Virus record (IMG/VR): IMGVR_UViG_3300042527_000802
Coordinates: 53,481 to 117,480 of that record
Reading direction: 5' to 3' (one strand)
From: a virus
DNA: 64,000 nucleotides
In this document: positions 7,840-16,245 of the stretch, in pieces
How the letters are laid out: each line of letters opens with the position of its first letter
Position numbering within the stretch: the first letter of the stretch is position 1
Translations under genes and position numbers: made by a program
Notes under the pieces: model-generated
The model's database searches: none
Told to the model about the DNA's origin: nothing
What the model saw: only the letters and a program-made list of their open reading frames with translations

Positions 7840-10152
7840 ATGAGTAATGATTCCCCGAATGTAAGATATTTTAATAATCAAGCATATATCAGATATAGTA
7901 ATGGAAGTATATATTTATGTACTCCTAATTCATTAGCAACAGATGAATGCATAGAATGCTGCCCAAATACATTTGCTACATTATGGGAGCATCCTAATAT
8001 TGCATGTTCAAATCCTAGAATAACACATCCTATAGATCTATCCAAACCGTATTGGCATTTTCCATCTGGAAATACAAACGGTCAAGTCAACCCTGTCCCA
8101 GTACAAGGATTTAACGCTTTGTGCGGCACTCCTCCACAGACTAATTTATCAAGTAGAATAGAAATTAAAATACCATACGATTCTATATTTAGTGGAACAT
8201 ATGTTTTTGATTGGAGACAAGGGAATTGGAATTATCAATCTTCATTAAGTAAAACGTCATTATCACCATATCCAGATGCTGGATCTTCTTATTATAATCA
8301 AATACTAGTTAGTTTAACAGAAACTAGTGGCGAACCAACATATAAGGGATACGTAGAGGCTGCAAGACAAACTACGCATACTTCTAATTTGAGCGGAGTA
8401 TTTGCATATCCCGCTCAATTTGTATTTACGGCGATGCAAGCACCATCTGATGCTGCTAGTCAAAGTCCATTTCCAACAGGATCAGGACACAGAGCAGTTG
8501 TTGGATTTACGTTACCTATCAGATGGAGGCATGAATATAATGATTGGGTTGTCGTAGATTCGGTAGGACATAAAATTAGTGGCACCAAAACTTCTAATGC
8601 GGCCAATACTAACTGGCTACCAAGCACAGACTGCTTCCCAAGCGGCTATGCAACATCAAGAAGTGGTCCATATACAGTTGGATTAAGTGGTATAACAAAT
8701 AGTCCAGCCACGTATGATCTTTCTAATACTACAACTGCTATAACAGGATCGTGTACCGGATTAGCACATCTTGGTTTTTCTTATAGAACATCAGCAAGCG
8801 GATTACCATTTGATAGTACAACATATGATACTAAACTTGTTAATTTTTCTGGTATACGACCAAAATTTGGTGGCGCAATCAGTCACGGAGGATCAAATAT
8901 TAATGAATTAAGATTATTTGAACCTAAAACACCAATGGAATCATGGCTAACATTCACCTTCTCTTGTAGAACTAGCGGAACAACATGTAATGAATTTGAT
9001 TATATAACTCCAGTATCAACAGGATCAACAAGCATATCTGCTACATGCTTAGGATCTTATATTAATGCTGATTTTGTTTGTATAGATTCTAAAGCTCGTC
9101 CTAGCGGTGATTATTTTATTACTGAAGGAGTATCAGGACTTAAAGTAGTTTACTCTGGATTACCAGAAAATATACATCCTCTTGTTAAAACAAATTCATC
9201 AACAGCAAAATTATTCAAAGCAGGTTCTGGACAAATGATTTTTGTAGACTATAGCGGAGCATCAACACCAGAAGCCTTACGAGACTGGATAAATAAAGAA
9301 TTTAATTTTGTAAAAACAGATATTAATAATAGTGTAACATATTCATATCCTGGCGTTGATTTATATTGGAATCTTAAAGAATCTGTTATTGTTTCGGGAA
9401 TAGATGCTAGTAATCTAGGATTAGACGGAGTATATTATTTAGCAAATAATCTTGATGCTGGTCTTCTTTATTATTCAAAAGATGCTGGAAATACTTATCC
9501 AAGAATATCAATGGATGGAGGTTGGTGGGTGCTTAATAACGGTACAACCTCTCCATTCGTTTTAGAAAACGTATCATATCCAACTATTCCTGTAGGAACT
9601 TGGGGAGATTATACCTCCACAGTTGAGTCTCCACCATTAACAAGCGACAATAATAAAACAGCATTTGCTAGACTAATCCCGTGTGATTCTGCTGCTTTTG
9701 AATCGCCATTACCAGGAATATATTTAATTTCTGTTGATGGCAAGTTTGGATCTGATCCCACAGCTTCTGATCTTATAGGAGCATATGGACACGATTCAAC
9801 AACTGGTCGATATATTAATGTTAATAATGGTAATGGAAATTATCAGATGAGATTTATTACAGATAAATGGCATTTAGGAAAAATAGAAAATGGTAATTTT
9901 GTTACATACTATGTATTAGAATATCTTACTGGTGGTATTCCATTAGATCTATTAAATAGTGCTTTTTTGGATTATAGCAATTATTTACCATCACCAGATT
10001 ATACTTGGAATACACTACAAATTCCTGCAACTTGTAAATCGGCTCCTATTGGAGAATGGACTAGTGCAGGGTACGCTGGAACTGGTGTTGCGGCTAGTCT
10101 TAAGGATCCTATTCCTACAGCATGGAACGCTGGCAATACATGTGGGGCTTAA
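7840..10152 (+). CDS. Beta-rich virion protein, paralogue of a fused adhesin domain
   Basis: A 770-aa protein that aligns along almost its whole length with the C-terminal 650 residues of the protein at 53681-60157. Shared blocks include PPQTNLSSRIEIKIPYD, LPIRWRHEYNDWVV, SCRTSGTTCNEFD and ARLIPCDSAAFES. It has about 90 extra residues (roughly 510-605) that look like a duplicate of its own C-terminal module (Gly-x-Tyr, a Trp strand, then Pro-x-Gly-x-Trp). Such short beta modules are common in phage tail fibres. It has no enzyme motif. It is probably a host-binding or decorating virion protein. Confidence 0.65.
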   Translation: MSNDSPNVRYFNNQAYIRYSNGSIYLCTPNSLATDECIECCPNTFATLWEHPNIACSNPRITHPIDLSKPYWHFPSGNTNGQVNPVPVQGFNALCGTPPQTNLSSRIEIKIPYDSIFSGTYVFDWRQGNWNYQSSLSKTSLSPYPDAGSSYYNQILVSLTETSGEPTYKGYVEAARQTTHTSNLSGVFAYPAQFVFTAMQAPSDAASQSPFPTGSGHRAVVGFTLPIRWRHEYNDWVVVDSVGHKISGTKTSNAANTNWLPSTDCFPSGYATSRSGPYTVGLSGITNSPATYDLSNTTTAITGSCTGLAHLGFSYRTSASGLPFDSTTYDTKLVNFSGIRPKFGGAISHGGSNINELRLFEPKTPMESWLTFTFSCRTSGTTCNEFDYITPVSTGSTSISATCLGSYINADFVCIDSKARPSGDYFITEGVSGLKVVYSGLPENIHPLVKTNSSTAKLFKAGSGQMIFVDYSGASTPEALRDWINKEFNFVKTDINNSVTYSYPGVDLYWNLKESVIVSGIDASNLGLDGVYYLANNLDAGLLYYSKDAGNTYPRISMDGGWWVLNNGTTSPFVLENVSYPTIPVGTWGDYTSTVESPPLTSDNNKTAFARLIPCDSAAFESPLPGIYLISVDGKFGSDPTASDLIGAYGHDSTTGRYINVNNGNGNYQMRFITDKWHLGKIENGNFVTYYVLEYLTGGIPLDLLNSAFLDYSNYLPSPDYTWNTLQIPATCKSAPIGEWTSAGYAGTGVAASLKDPIPTAWNAGNTCGA

Positions 10153-10154
10153 AA

Positions 10155-10316
10155 ATGAGACTCTTAGATAAAATAGCATTAAATCGTTTAATTAGTATAA
10201 TTACTAATTTTATACTGGGATTAATAAAAATATTTGCTCCAAAATCAGTTGAAGATATAGAAATTCCAAAACCCAAACGTAAAAAAATATTGCCATGGAG
10301 AAATAAAGATGAATAA
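10155..10316 (+). CDS. Small amphipathic or membrane peptide
   Basis: 53 aa, beginning at an ATG two bases after the preceding stop; an in-frame upstream start at 10122 would overlap that gene. One hydrophobic stretch at about residues 9-27 is followed by a basic Pro/Lys-rich tail (PKPKRKK). It overlaps the next gene by 8 nt. Unknown function; it resembles other small basic membrane peptides in this run. Confidence 0.5.
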   Translation: MRLLDKIALNRLISIITNFILGLIKIFAPKSVEDIEIPKPKRKKILPWRNKDE

Positions 10317-10650
10317 ATTAATAGGCATATTGCTAATAGGATCAATTTTTGCAACATTTGGTTCTCAGCAATATAATGGATCAACAACAGCTGCTGTTAT
10401 TTTAGCTGGTGGAATTATTAAAGCTCAAAATGTAGTAATAGATAAAAAATATAAAAGAAAAGATTGCCCTATATGCAAAGGAAAAGGCTACTATATTAGT
10501 GGCGATGGTATAAGTAAAGTAAATTGTGGATACTGTGAGCCAGATCAAAAAGCAGCCCCAGTAGCATCTAATCCTAAAGTAGTAATACATTCACCAATAA
10601 CTTTACAACAAAATTGTTTATCTGGAACCTGTCAACAGCCTAAAAGGTAA
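10309..10650 (+). CDS. Membrane-anchored zinc-finger-like protein
   Basis: 113 aa. Residues 4-18 are hydrophobic and could be a signal or anchor. A DnaJ-type half finger follows: CPICKGKGYY, then CGYC. Such Cys-x-x-Cys-x-Gly-x-Gly motifs bind zinc. There are further Cys near the C-terminus. Function unknown. Confidence 0.55.
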   Translation: MNKLIGILLIGSIFATFGSQQYNGSTTAAVILAGGIIKAQNVVIDKKYKRKDCPICKGKGYYISGDGISKVNCGYCEPDQKAAPVASNPKVVIHSPITLQQNCLSGTCQQPKR

Positions 10651-10653
10651 TAT

Positions 10654-11052
10654 ATGAATAATGATAATCCAAAACTTAATGCTATAGCATCAAAGGTACT
10701 TCAACAATCTAATATACCAGAAGATCAAAAATTTGGTAGTGTTATAGCTATTTTAATGATGGTTAGTATTATATTAACCGTTATTAGAGTTTTACAGGAA
10801 TGCAATAAAAATAAAACTCAAAATATGACAGCTCATGATAAGTGTGCTATTTATGGAGAAAATATTAGGTCATATAGTAAAAAAAGAGGATGGTTTACCA
10901 GGATGCGCATTAAACGTATAGTTAAAAAACAATTAAACTCATCAGAAGATTTTAATAAATATGGTATTAAAATTACAGAAGCATTGTTAGATACAGGAGA
11001 AAATCTCAAGGATGATGAAGTTTCAACACTAGTGGAGGCTGCAAATGTTTAA
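10654..11052 (+). CDS. Single-span membrane protein, unknown
   Basis: 132 aa. A membrane segment at about residues 30-48 (IAILMMVSIILTVIRVL) is flanked by a short polar N-terminus and a basic, then acidic, cytoplasmic-type domain. The ATG has AAAAGG upstream. It overlaps the next membrane protein gene by 8 nt. Family not recognised. Confidence 0.55.
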   Translation: MNNDNPKLNAIASKVLQQSNIPEDQKFGSVIAILMMVSIILTVIRVLQECNKNKTQNMTAHDKCAIYGENIRSYSKKRGWFTRMRIKRIVKKQLNSSEDFNKYGIKITEALLDTGENLKDDEVSTLVEAANV

Positions 11053-11290
11053 TTTATTAATATGGGCTGTTTATGGTCTATTTGTTGGTAGTATTGCCAA
11101 ATCTTTAGTTCCTGGTGAAGAGAATTTTGGCTTTGTTAAAACCGTAGCACTAGGAGTAGCAGGATCTTATATGGGAGGCGCCATCCTCTATCTGATAGGG
11201 TCATATAATAGTTTGAGTCCAGCGGGGCTTTTCATGGGTGTTGCAGGATCTGTGCTAGCACTGGTTCTGTATAATAAACTCAATAAGTAA
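11045..11290 (+). CDS. Small multi-span membrane protein, transglycosylase-associated (GlsB/YeaQ) type
   Basis: 81 aa, almost entirely hydrophobic, with three membrane segments and Gly-rich helices. The arrangement of an N-terminal Trp/Gly helix, a Pro-Gly loop (LVPGEENFGF), a Gly-rich second helix (LGVAGSYMGGAILYLIG) and a third Gly/Ala helix is that of the transglycosylase-associated protein family. The cellular role of that family is poorly defined. It closes the membrane-protein run of this region. Confidence 0.6.
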   Translation: MFNLLIWAVYGLFVGSIAKSLVPGEENFGFVKTVALGVAGSYMGGAILYLIGSYNSLSPAGLFMGVAGSVLALVLYNKLNK

Positions 11291-11307
11291 AAACTGTCTC
11301 AACCCTA

Positions 11308-11335
11308 TTGACTTTTTCATTGGTTCATGTAATAT
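11308..11335 (+). promoter_or_regulatory. Candidate sigma70-type promoter for dCMP deaminase gene
   Basis: TTGACT (11308-11313), a 16-nt spacer and TAATAT (11330-11335) lie in the 51-nt gap before the deaminase gene. The predicted transcript start falls at about the ATG at 11342, so the message would be leaderless or nearly so. An alternative -10 (TATAAC, 11333-11338) has a poorer 19-nt spacing. Confidence 0.45.
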
Positions 11336-11341
11336 AACTGC

Positions 11342-11809
11342 ATGAGACCACAATGGACTGATTATTTTCTCGGTTTGGCTAAAGTTGTTTCTCAACGTAG
11401 TCACGATATTCATACGCAACATGGTTGTGTAATTACAGATTCTCATAATAGAATCTTAGGAGCAGGATATAATGGCTTCCCAAAGGGCCTAGATGATACT
11501 GCTTTACCAACACACAGGCCAGACAAATATCAATGGATGGTACATGCAGAAAGAAACGCATTAAGCAATTGTGTGGTAAGGCCAGATAATGGAATAGCAT
11601 ACGTCACCGGCCAATCGTGCAACGACTGTATAACAGCCTTATGGCAAGAAGGAATAAAAAAAGTTTACATGACAGATGATCATGGAACTTTATTATTTGA
11701 TAAGGCAGCAAAAGAAAGATTTGATACTTTTGTAAAAATGAGTGGTATTGAAATAGTATATTGCAAACCAAATCTAGATTGGCTGAGACATTTGATCGGT
11801 GTATTATGA
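11342..11809 (+). CDS. Deoxycytidylate (dCMP) deaminase
   Basis: 155 aa. Converts dCMP to dUMP, feeding dTMP synthesis. The zinc-dependent cytidine-deaminase signature is complete: His68-Ala-Glu70 (VHAERNAL) and Cys93-x-x-Cys96, with Ser in place of the usual Pro before the first Cys (QSCNDC). The GYNGFPKG substrate loop typical of dCMP deaminases is present. Length matches the family. It starts the nucleotide-metabolism and replication segment and overlaps the following gene by 4 nt (ATGA). Confidence 0.9.
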   Translation: MRPQWTDYFLGLAKVVSQRSHDIHTQHGCVITDSHNRILGAGYNGFPKGLDDTALPTHRPDKYQWMVHAERNALSNCVVRPDNGIAYVTGQSCNDCITALWQEGIKKVYMTDDHGTLLFDKAAKERFDTFVKMSGIEIVYCKPNLDWLRHLIGVL

Positions 11810-11961
11810 TTTTACCATTATTTACATTTTACGTTTCCATATTTTTTTATTTGATCCAAAGATGGCTAAATTCTTCAAATATAGAAATGATAAATTTATC
11901 GTTTCAGGCCACTGTAATTCTAGGGATCATTTCAATACTTAATATCCTCAATAGGAGATAA
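11806..11961 (+). CDS. Two-span membrane peptide
   Basis: 51 aa from the ATG that overlaps the deaminase stop (ATGA). Two hydrophobic segments (about 2-17 and 31-46) are separated by a short polar loop. It sits between deaminase and reductase. Function unknown; expression is probably coupled to the deaminase. Confidence 0.45.
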   Translation: MILPLFTFYVSIFFYLIQRWLNSSNIEMINLSFQATVILGIISILNILNRR

Positions 11962-11962
11962 T

Positions 11963-14158
11963 ATGTCCGCACTTCAAGAACTTCAAAATTATACATTTGT
12001 TAGTAAGTATGCTCGTTGGATAGAAAAAGAAAATCGCAGAGAAACTTGGAAAGAAGCAGTTGATCGTGTGCGTAACATGATGCATACTCAATATGCTGAT
12101 TTTGATATTAAAACCGATATTGATTGGGCATATGATATGATGTATAAGAAAAAGGTTCTTGGCTCACAAAGAGCATTGCAGTTCGGTGGAGACCCAATCT
12201 TAAAAAGACACGCCAAGATTTACAACTGCACAAGTTCATATTGTGACAGACTAAGATTTTTCCAAGAATGTTTCTGGTTATTGCTTTGCGGTAGCGGTAC
12301 AGGATTCAGTGTACAAAAACACCATGTTGCTAAGCTTCCAACTTTAGAACATGAAGTTGATGAAAACACTATTGGAGTAAAATATACTATTGATGATAGC
12401 ATTGAAGGCTGGGCAGACGCTCTAGGCGTTCTTCTTAGTAGTTATTCCAGCAAGCCAATTGAAGAATTTAAAATGTACAAGAATAGTTATGTGGTATTTG
12501 ACTATTCAAACATCAGAGCAAAAGGTTCCAATCTAGCAAGTGGAGTTGGCAAGGCTCCTGGATTTGAACCATTACAAAATGGCTTAGAAAAAATAAGAAC
12601 ATTACTAGATCGTTGTATTAAAGATGGTCAGAAGAAACTAAGACCAGTTGATGCTTATGATATTATTATGCATAGTAGCGATGCTGTATTAAGTGGTGGA
12701 GTAAGGCGTTCTGCTAGTTTAGCATTGTTTAGTCATAATGATGAAGAAATGGCAAAGGCTAAAACTGGAAATTGGTATGTAGAAAATCCACAAAGAGCAC
12801 GAAGCAATAATTCTGCTTTATTACTGAAAGACGATACCACATTCGAAGAATTCCAAACACTTATGAATAGCGTTAAAGAGTTTGGTGAACCAGGATTTAT
12901 TTGGAGCGATTCTACAGAGATGACATTTAATCCATGTGTAGAAGTAGGTATGTGGCCTGTTGATGAAGAAAGTGGAAAGAGTGGATGGCAAGGATGCAAT
13001 CTTACTACCATTAATTGTTCATCCATAGAAGATGAAGATGATTTCTACGAAAGATGCAAGGCTGCTGCTATCATAGGAACATTACAAGCAGGTTTTACCA
13101 AACTAGATTATTTAGGAGACATTAGTTGCAAGATCTTTGCTAGAGAAGCTTTACTAGGAGTATCATTAACTGGTACTATGGAAAAGCACGATCTGGTATT
13201 ATCAGAGAAGGTCTTACGCAATGGTGCAAAAATTGCTGTTGATACCAATAAGCTTATGGCAAAAGCTATAAAAATAAATCAAGCAGCAAGAGTAACTTGT
13301 TTAAAGCCAGAAGGAACAAGTAGTAGTATGCTTGGCACTAGTTCGGGAATTCATCCTCATCATGCCAAGAGATATATACGTCATGTACAAGCCAATATTT
13401 TAGAGGCGCCTTATCAACACTTCAAAAAAGTAAATGAGCAGGCTTGTGAAAAATCGCGTTGGTCTGCGAATAATACTGATGAGGTTATTAAATTTCCAAT
13501 AGAAGTGCCAGATGGTGCAAAACTAAAGAATCAATTACCAGCAGTAGAAATGCTCTCTGTTGTTAAAGATACTCAGAAAAATTGGGTTCAGTCTGGAAAG
13601 AACAGATCATTATGCACACAAGAGTATTTGAGCCATAATGTTAGCAACACCGTAACTGTTAAACCAGATGAATGGGATGATGTTACCAAATATATCTACG
13701 ATAATCGTAAATATTTTGCTGGCATTAGTCTTATTCCACAAAGCGGAGATAAAGATTATCCTCAAGCACCATTTACAACCGTTTATACAAGCAGAGAAAT
13801 TGTAAAAGAATACGGAGATGCTGCGCTATGGTGTTCTGGTCTAATTGAACTAGCACTAAATGCTTTTGATAATAATCTATGGGCAGCATGTGACTATGTT
13901 ACTTTAAATCAAGCAAATAAAGATGACAATGAATCAAAATTAATGTTTGTTACTAAAATGAAAAATTTTGCTGGTAAATATTTTGAAGGAGATACCAGAA
14001 GATTAACATATTGTATGAAAGATGTTTATAATTGGAAAATTTATTGCGATCTATTCAATACTTTTAATAAGGTAGATTATACACAACTAAAAGAGCATGA
14101 AGATAACACTGCTGGAATAGAAGAAATTAGTTGCGCCGGAGGAGCCTGTCTAATTTAA
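11963..14158 (+). CDS. Adenosylcobalamin-dependent ribonucleoside-triphosphate reductase (class II, monomeric)
   Basis: 731 aa, close to the length of the monomeric Lactobacillus-type enzyme (about 739 aa). It reduces NTPs to dNTPs using vitamin B12. Visible signatures: the N-terminal redox Cys near residue 89, FNPCVEVG with the thiyl-radical Cys325 plus Asn323 and Glu327, the partner Cys345 (GCNLTTIN), a KPEGTSS loop, and the C-terminal relay pair Cys724-x4-Cys729 two residues from the end. An AGGAG site precedes the ATG. It works with dCMP deaminase and dNMP kinase in dNTP supply. Class II use avoids an oxygen-dependent or oxygen-sensitive cofactor but requires cobalamin. Confidence 0.92.
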   Translation: MSALQELQNYTFVSKYARWIEKENRRETWKEAVDRVRNMMHTQYADFDIKTDIDWAYDMMYKKKVLGSQRALQFGGDPILKRHAKIYNCTSSYCDRLRFFQECFWLLLCGSGTGFSVQKHHVAKLPTLEHEVDENTIGVKYTIDDSIEGWADALGVLLSSYSSKPIEEFKMYKNSYVVFDYSNIRAKGSNLASGVGKAPGFEPLQNGLEKIRTLLDRCIKDGQKKLRPVDAYDIIMHSSDAVLSGGVRRSASLALFSHNDEEMAKAKTGNWYVENPQRARSNNSALLLKDDTTFEEFQTLMNSVKEFGEPGFIWSDSTEMTFNPCVEVGMWPVDEESGKSGWQGCNLTTINCSSIEDEDDFYERCKAAAIIGTLQAGFTKLDYLGDISCKIFAREALLGVSLTGTMEKHDLVLSEKVLRNGAKIAVDTNKLMAKAIKINQAARVTCLKPEGTSSSMLGTSSGIHPHHAKRYIRHVQANILEAPYQHFKKVNEQACEKSRWSANNTDEVIKFPIEVPDGAKLKNQLPAVEMLSVVKDTQKNWVQSGKNRSLCTQEYLSHNVSNTVTVKPDEWDDVTKYIYDNRKYFAGISLIPQSGDKDYPQAPFTTVYTSREIVKEYGDAALWCSGLIELALNAFDNNLWAACDYVTLNQANKDDNESKLMFVTKMKNFAGKYFEGDTRRLTYCMKDVYNWKIYCDLFNTFNKVDYTQLKEHEDNTAGIEEISCAGGACLI

Positions 14159-14175
14159 AATGTAAAGATAAGGTG

Positions 14176-14181
14176 TATAAT
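14176..14181 (+). promoter_or_regulatory. Candidate -10 element (TATAAT) before PhoH gene
   Basis: TATAAT is embedded in GGTGTATAAT in the 65-nt gap, identical to the 10-mer at 3295-3304. No clear -35 is seen. It may be a phage-specific promoter motif. Confidence 0.35.
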
Positions 14182-14223
14182 ATAGTATTATATTTGTAAC
14201 CTTTTCTTACAGAAAGATATAAC

Positions 14224-14958
14224 TTGAGAAAAAAAAATACAAAAAAGAAGAAAGTTATAGATGCAACAAATAATCTCAAACCAATCAATGAAGGGGCTGC
14301 AGCATATAGAAATAGATTAAAACCAAGAAGTGAAAATCAAAAAGAATACATCAGGACTGTAGCAGAAAATACTATTACGTTTTGTCAAGGATTAGCTGGT
14401 AGTGGTAAAACACATATAGCTATTGGAATGGCTATAGAATATCTATTAGATAATAAAATATCAAAAATAGTTATTACTAGACCAATTGTTGAAGCAGGAG
14501 AAAAGATGGGATATCTCCCAGGCTCTGCTGAAGAAAAAATTCATCCTTACTTATTACCGCTAATAGATGAAATAAATCACTTTATTTCTCCAGCAATGTA
14601 TGCTTCTTTAAAATTAAATAATAAGATTGAAATTGTTCCATTAGGATTAATGAGAGGACGAAGTTTTCACAATTGTTTTATAGTAGCGGATGAATGTCAG
14701 AATTCATCATATGATCAACTTAAAATGTTAATCACTAGAATTGGACAGAATAGCAAGATGGTTCTTACTGGTGACGTTCATCAGTCAGACTTGTCAAGAC
14801 ATTTACAAGGTGGTTTTTTACAAATAATAAAATCTTTAGAAGGATTAGAAGGCATAGGAGTAGCAAAACTAGATAGTTCAGACATAGTACGAAATGCTAT
14901 TATTGGCAGAATATTATCTAGGCTTGACCAATTAGAAAATGGGAATACACAATACTAG
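14224..14958 (+). CDS. phoH: PhoH-like ATPase
   Basis: 244 aa. A P-loop ATPase of the PhoH family, related to the helicase superfamily 1 core and common in phages. Walker A is GLAGSGKT (56-63) and Walker B is FIVADE (about 152-157), with the PhoH-typical ITRP, GYLPG and LTGD motifs. The only usable start is TTG at 14224: an in-frame stop lies just upstream and the first internal Met comes after Walker A. The N-terminal 12 residues are very basic. It overlaps the HNH gene by 20 nt. RNA-related activity is suggested for the family; the role in phages is unsettled. Confidence 0.88.
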   Translation: MRKKNTKKKKVIDATNNLKPINEGAAAYRNRLKPRSENQKEYIRTVAENTITFCQGLAGSGKTHIAIGMAIEYLLDNKISKIVITRPIVEAGEKMGYLPGSAEEKIHPYLLPLIDEINHFISPAMYASLKLNNKIEIVPLGLMRGRSFHNCFIVADECQNSSYDQLKMLITRIGQNSKMVLTGDVHQSDLSRHLQGGFLQIIKSLEGLEGIGVAKLDSSDIVRNAIIGRILSRLDQLENGNTQY

Positions 14959-15523
14959 ATGCTTATTACTAAATTCTGACTATAGCCCACTTACTATTAT
15001 TGGTTGGCAAAGAGCTTTAGTATGGTCTATTAAATATAGTGATAATCCGTCCTATGGAATAGAAATCATAGATTTTTATAAAAATGATTTTATTCAAGGT
15101 GCGTGTGGTAAAAAATATCCTGTCCCAGCAGTTGCTAAAACCAAAAAATTCTTTAAACGAGCAAATAATAGTGTAGTTTTTTCCAGAAAAAATATATACA
15201 TAAGAGACAATTATACTTGTCAATACTGTAATACAAAATTGGATCCATCACAATTAACTTATGATCATGTTATTCCAAAATCTAAATGGACAGATAATAA
15301 TAGATCTCCAACTAATTGGACCAATATAACTACTGCTTGCATAAAATGTAATAGGAAAAAAGGTAACAAAACACCAAAACAAGCAAATATGACAATTAAA
15401 AATTTTCCTTTTACTCCAGATAAGACGGACAAATACTTGCCAGTTGTCCACTTATTGTCTAGAATAAAGCATGAGATCCCTGATGAGTGGTCGTTGTATC
15501 TTCCAGATTCCTATCTAAAATAG
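14939..15523 (+). CDS. HNH endonuclease
   Basis: 194 aa. The N-terminal RCLLLNSDYSPLTII segment is typical of a phage and bacterial HNH subfamily. The zinc-bound HNH core is CQYC (94-97), DH (109-110), Asn at 126-129, and CIKC (134-137). Such free-standing HNH proteins can be homing nucleases or DNA-processing enzymes. It overlaps the PhoH gene and is followed after 1 nt by the zinc ribbon gene. The substrate is unknown. Confidence 0.85.
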   Translation: MGIHNTRCLLLNSDYSPLTIIGWQRALVWSIKYSDNPSYGIEIIDFYKNDFIQGACGKKYPVPAVAKTKKFFKRANNSVVFSRKNIYIRDNYTCQYCNTKLDPSQLTYDHVIPKSKWTDNNRSPTNWTNITTACIKCNRKKGNKTPKQANMTIKNFPFTPDKTDKYLPVVHLLSRIKHEIPDEWSLYLPDSYLK

Positions 15524-15524
15524 T

Positions 15525-15869
15525 ATGCCAACATATTCGTATCATTGTAATAGCTGCAAAAAAGATTTTGAGCTGTTTTTTTATATCAAAGATTATATTC
15601 CAGACCCATCCTGCGTATATTGTAATAAAAAACAATCAGAAAGAAGATATGTAGACGATGTATTAAGCCAGAATACGTCTGTAAAAAAATCTGATTCAGA
15701 ACTAAAGACTGTGGGAGATTTAGCAAATAGGAACAGAGATAGATTAAGCGATGATCAAAAGGCCGAGCTAAATCGTAAGCATAACGAGTATAAAGACACA
15801 GAAGTAGAGAAGGCTCTACCAAAAGGTATGACAAGACTTAAGAAACAACCAAAAATTAAATGGACATAA
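15525..15869 (+). CDS. FmdB-like zinc ribbon protein
   Basis: 114 aa. The N-terminal MPTYSYHCNSC with a second Cys pair CVYC (Cys8, 11, 30, 33) is the FmdB-type putative regulatory zinc ribbon. The remainder is a charged helical region. The family is common in phages near nucleases and is presumed to bind nucleic acid. Its position in a tight operon suggests a replication or transcription accessory role. Confidence 0.7.
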   Translation: MPTYSYHCNSCKKDFELFFYIKDYIPDPSCVYCNKKQSERRYVDDVLSQNTSVKKSDSELKTVGDLANRNRDRLSDDQKAELNRKHNEYKDTEVEKALPKGMTRLKKQPKIKWT

Positions 15870-15870
15870 A

Positions 15871-16245
15871 ATGAGTAACGATAATAATGAATCTGCTATC
15901 GATCCTGATCTTATTAAAGAGCTTAATAATATCCAATCAATGGATGATGATAAGTTTAAAGAATGGATAGGACAGAAAGAATTAGACTTACCAGAAGCTG
16001 AAAGTATAAAAAAGCTAATCGATTGCCAGCACGAAATAGTATTTACTATTACTGGTAATGTACTATCTCAAAATGATAAGGGAGAAATCATTGGATTGAA
16101 AGAAATGTGTAAAAAAAACTTTCATATACCAGTTCCAACAAATAGAGACTATAAAAAATATATGAGAAGATTTTTTGAATACTTGGAAAGTAACCTATTG
16201 CAGACAATATCGGACACTAACGAAAAAGAAGAAAATAATGAATAA
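15871..16245 (+). CDS. Acidic protein of unknown function
   Basis: 124 aa, acidic and probably helical at both ends, with a central segment carrying one Cys and a basic stretch (KEMCKKNFHIP). It starts one base after the preceding stop and overlaps the following gene by 8 nt. No recognised family. Its place in the pre-recombinase operon suggests a replication accessory. Confidence 0.55.
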   Translation: MSNDNNESAIDPDLIKELNNIQSMDDDKFKEWIGQKELDLPEAESIKKLIDCQHEIVFTITGNVLSQNDKGEIIGLKEMCKKNFHIPVPTNRDYKKYMRRFFEYLESNLLQTISDTNEKEENNE

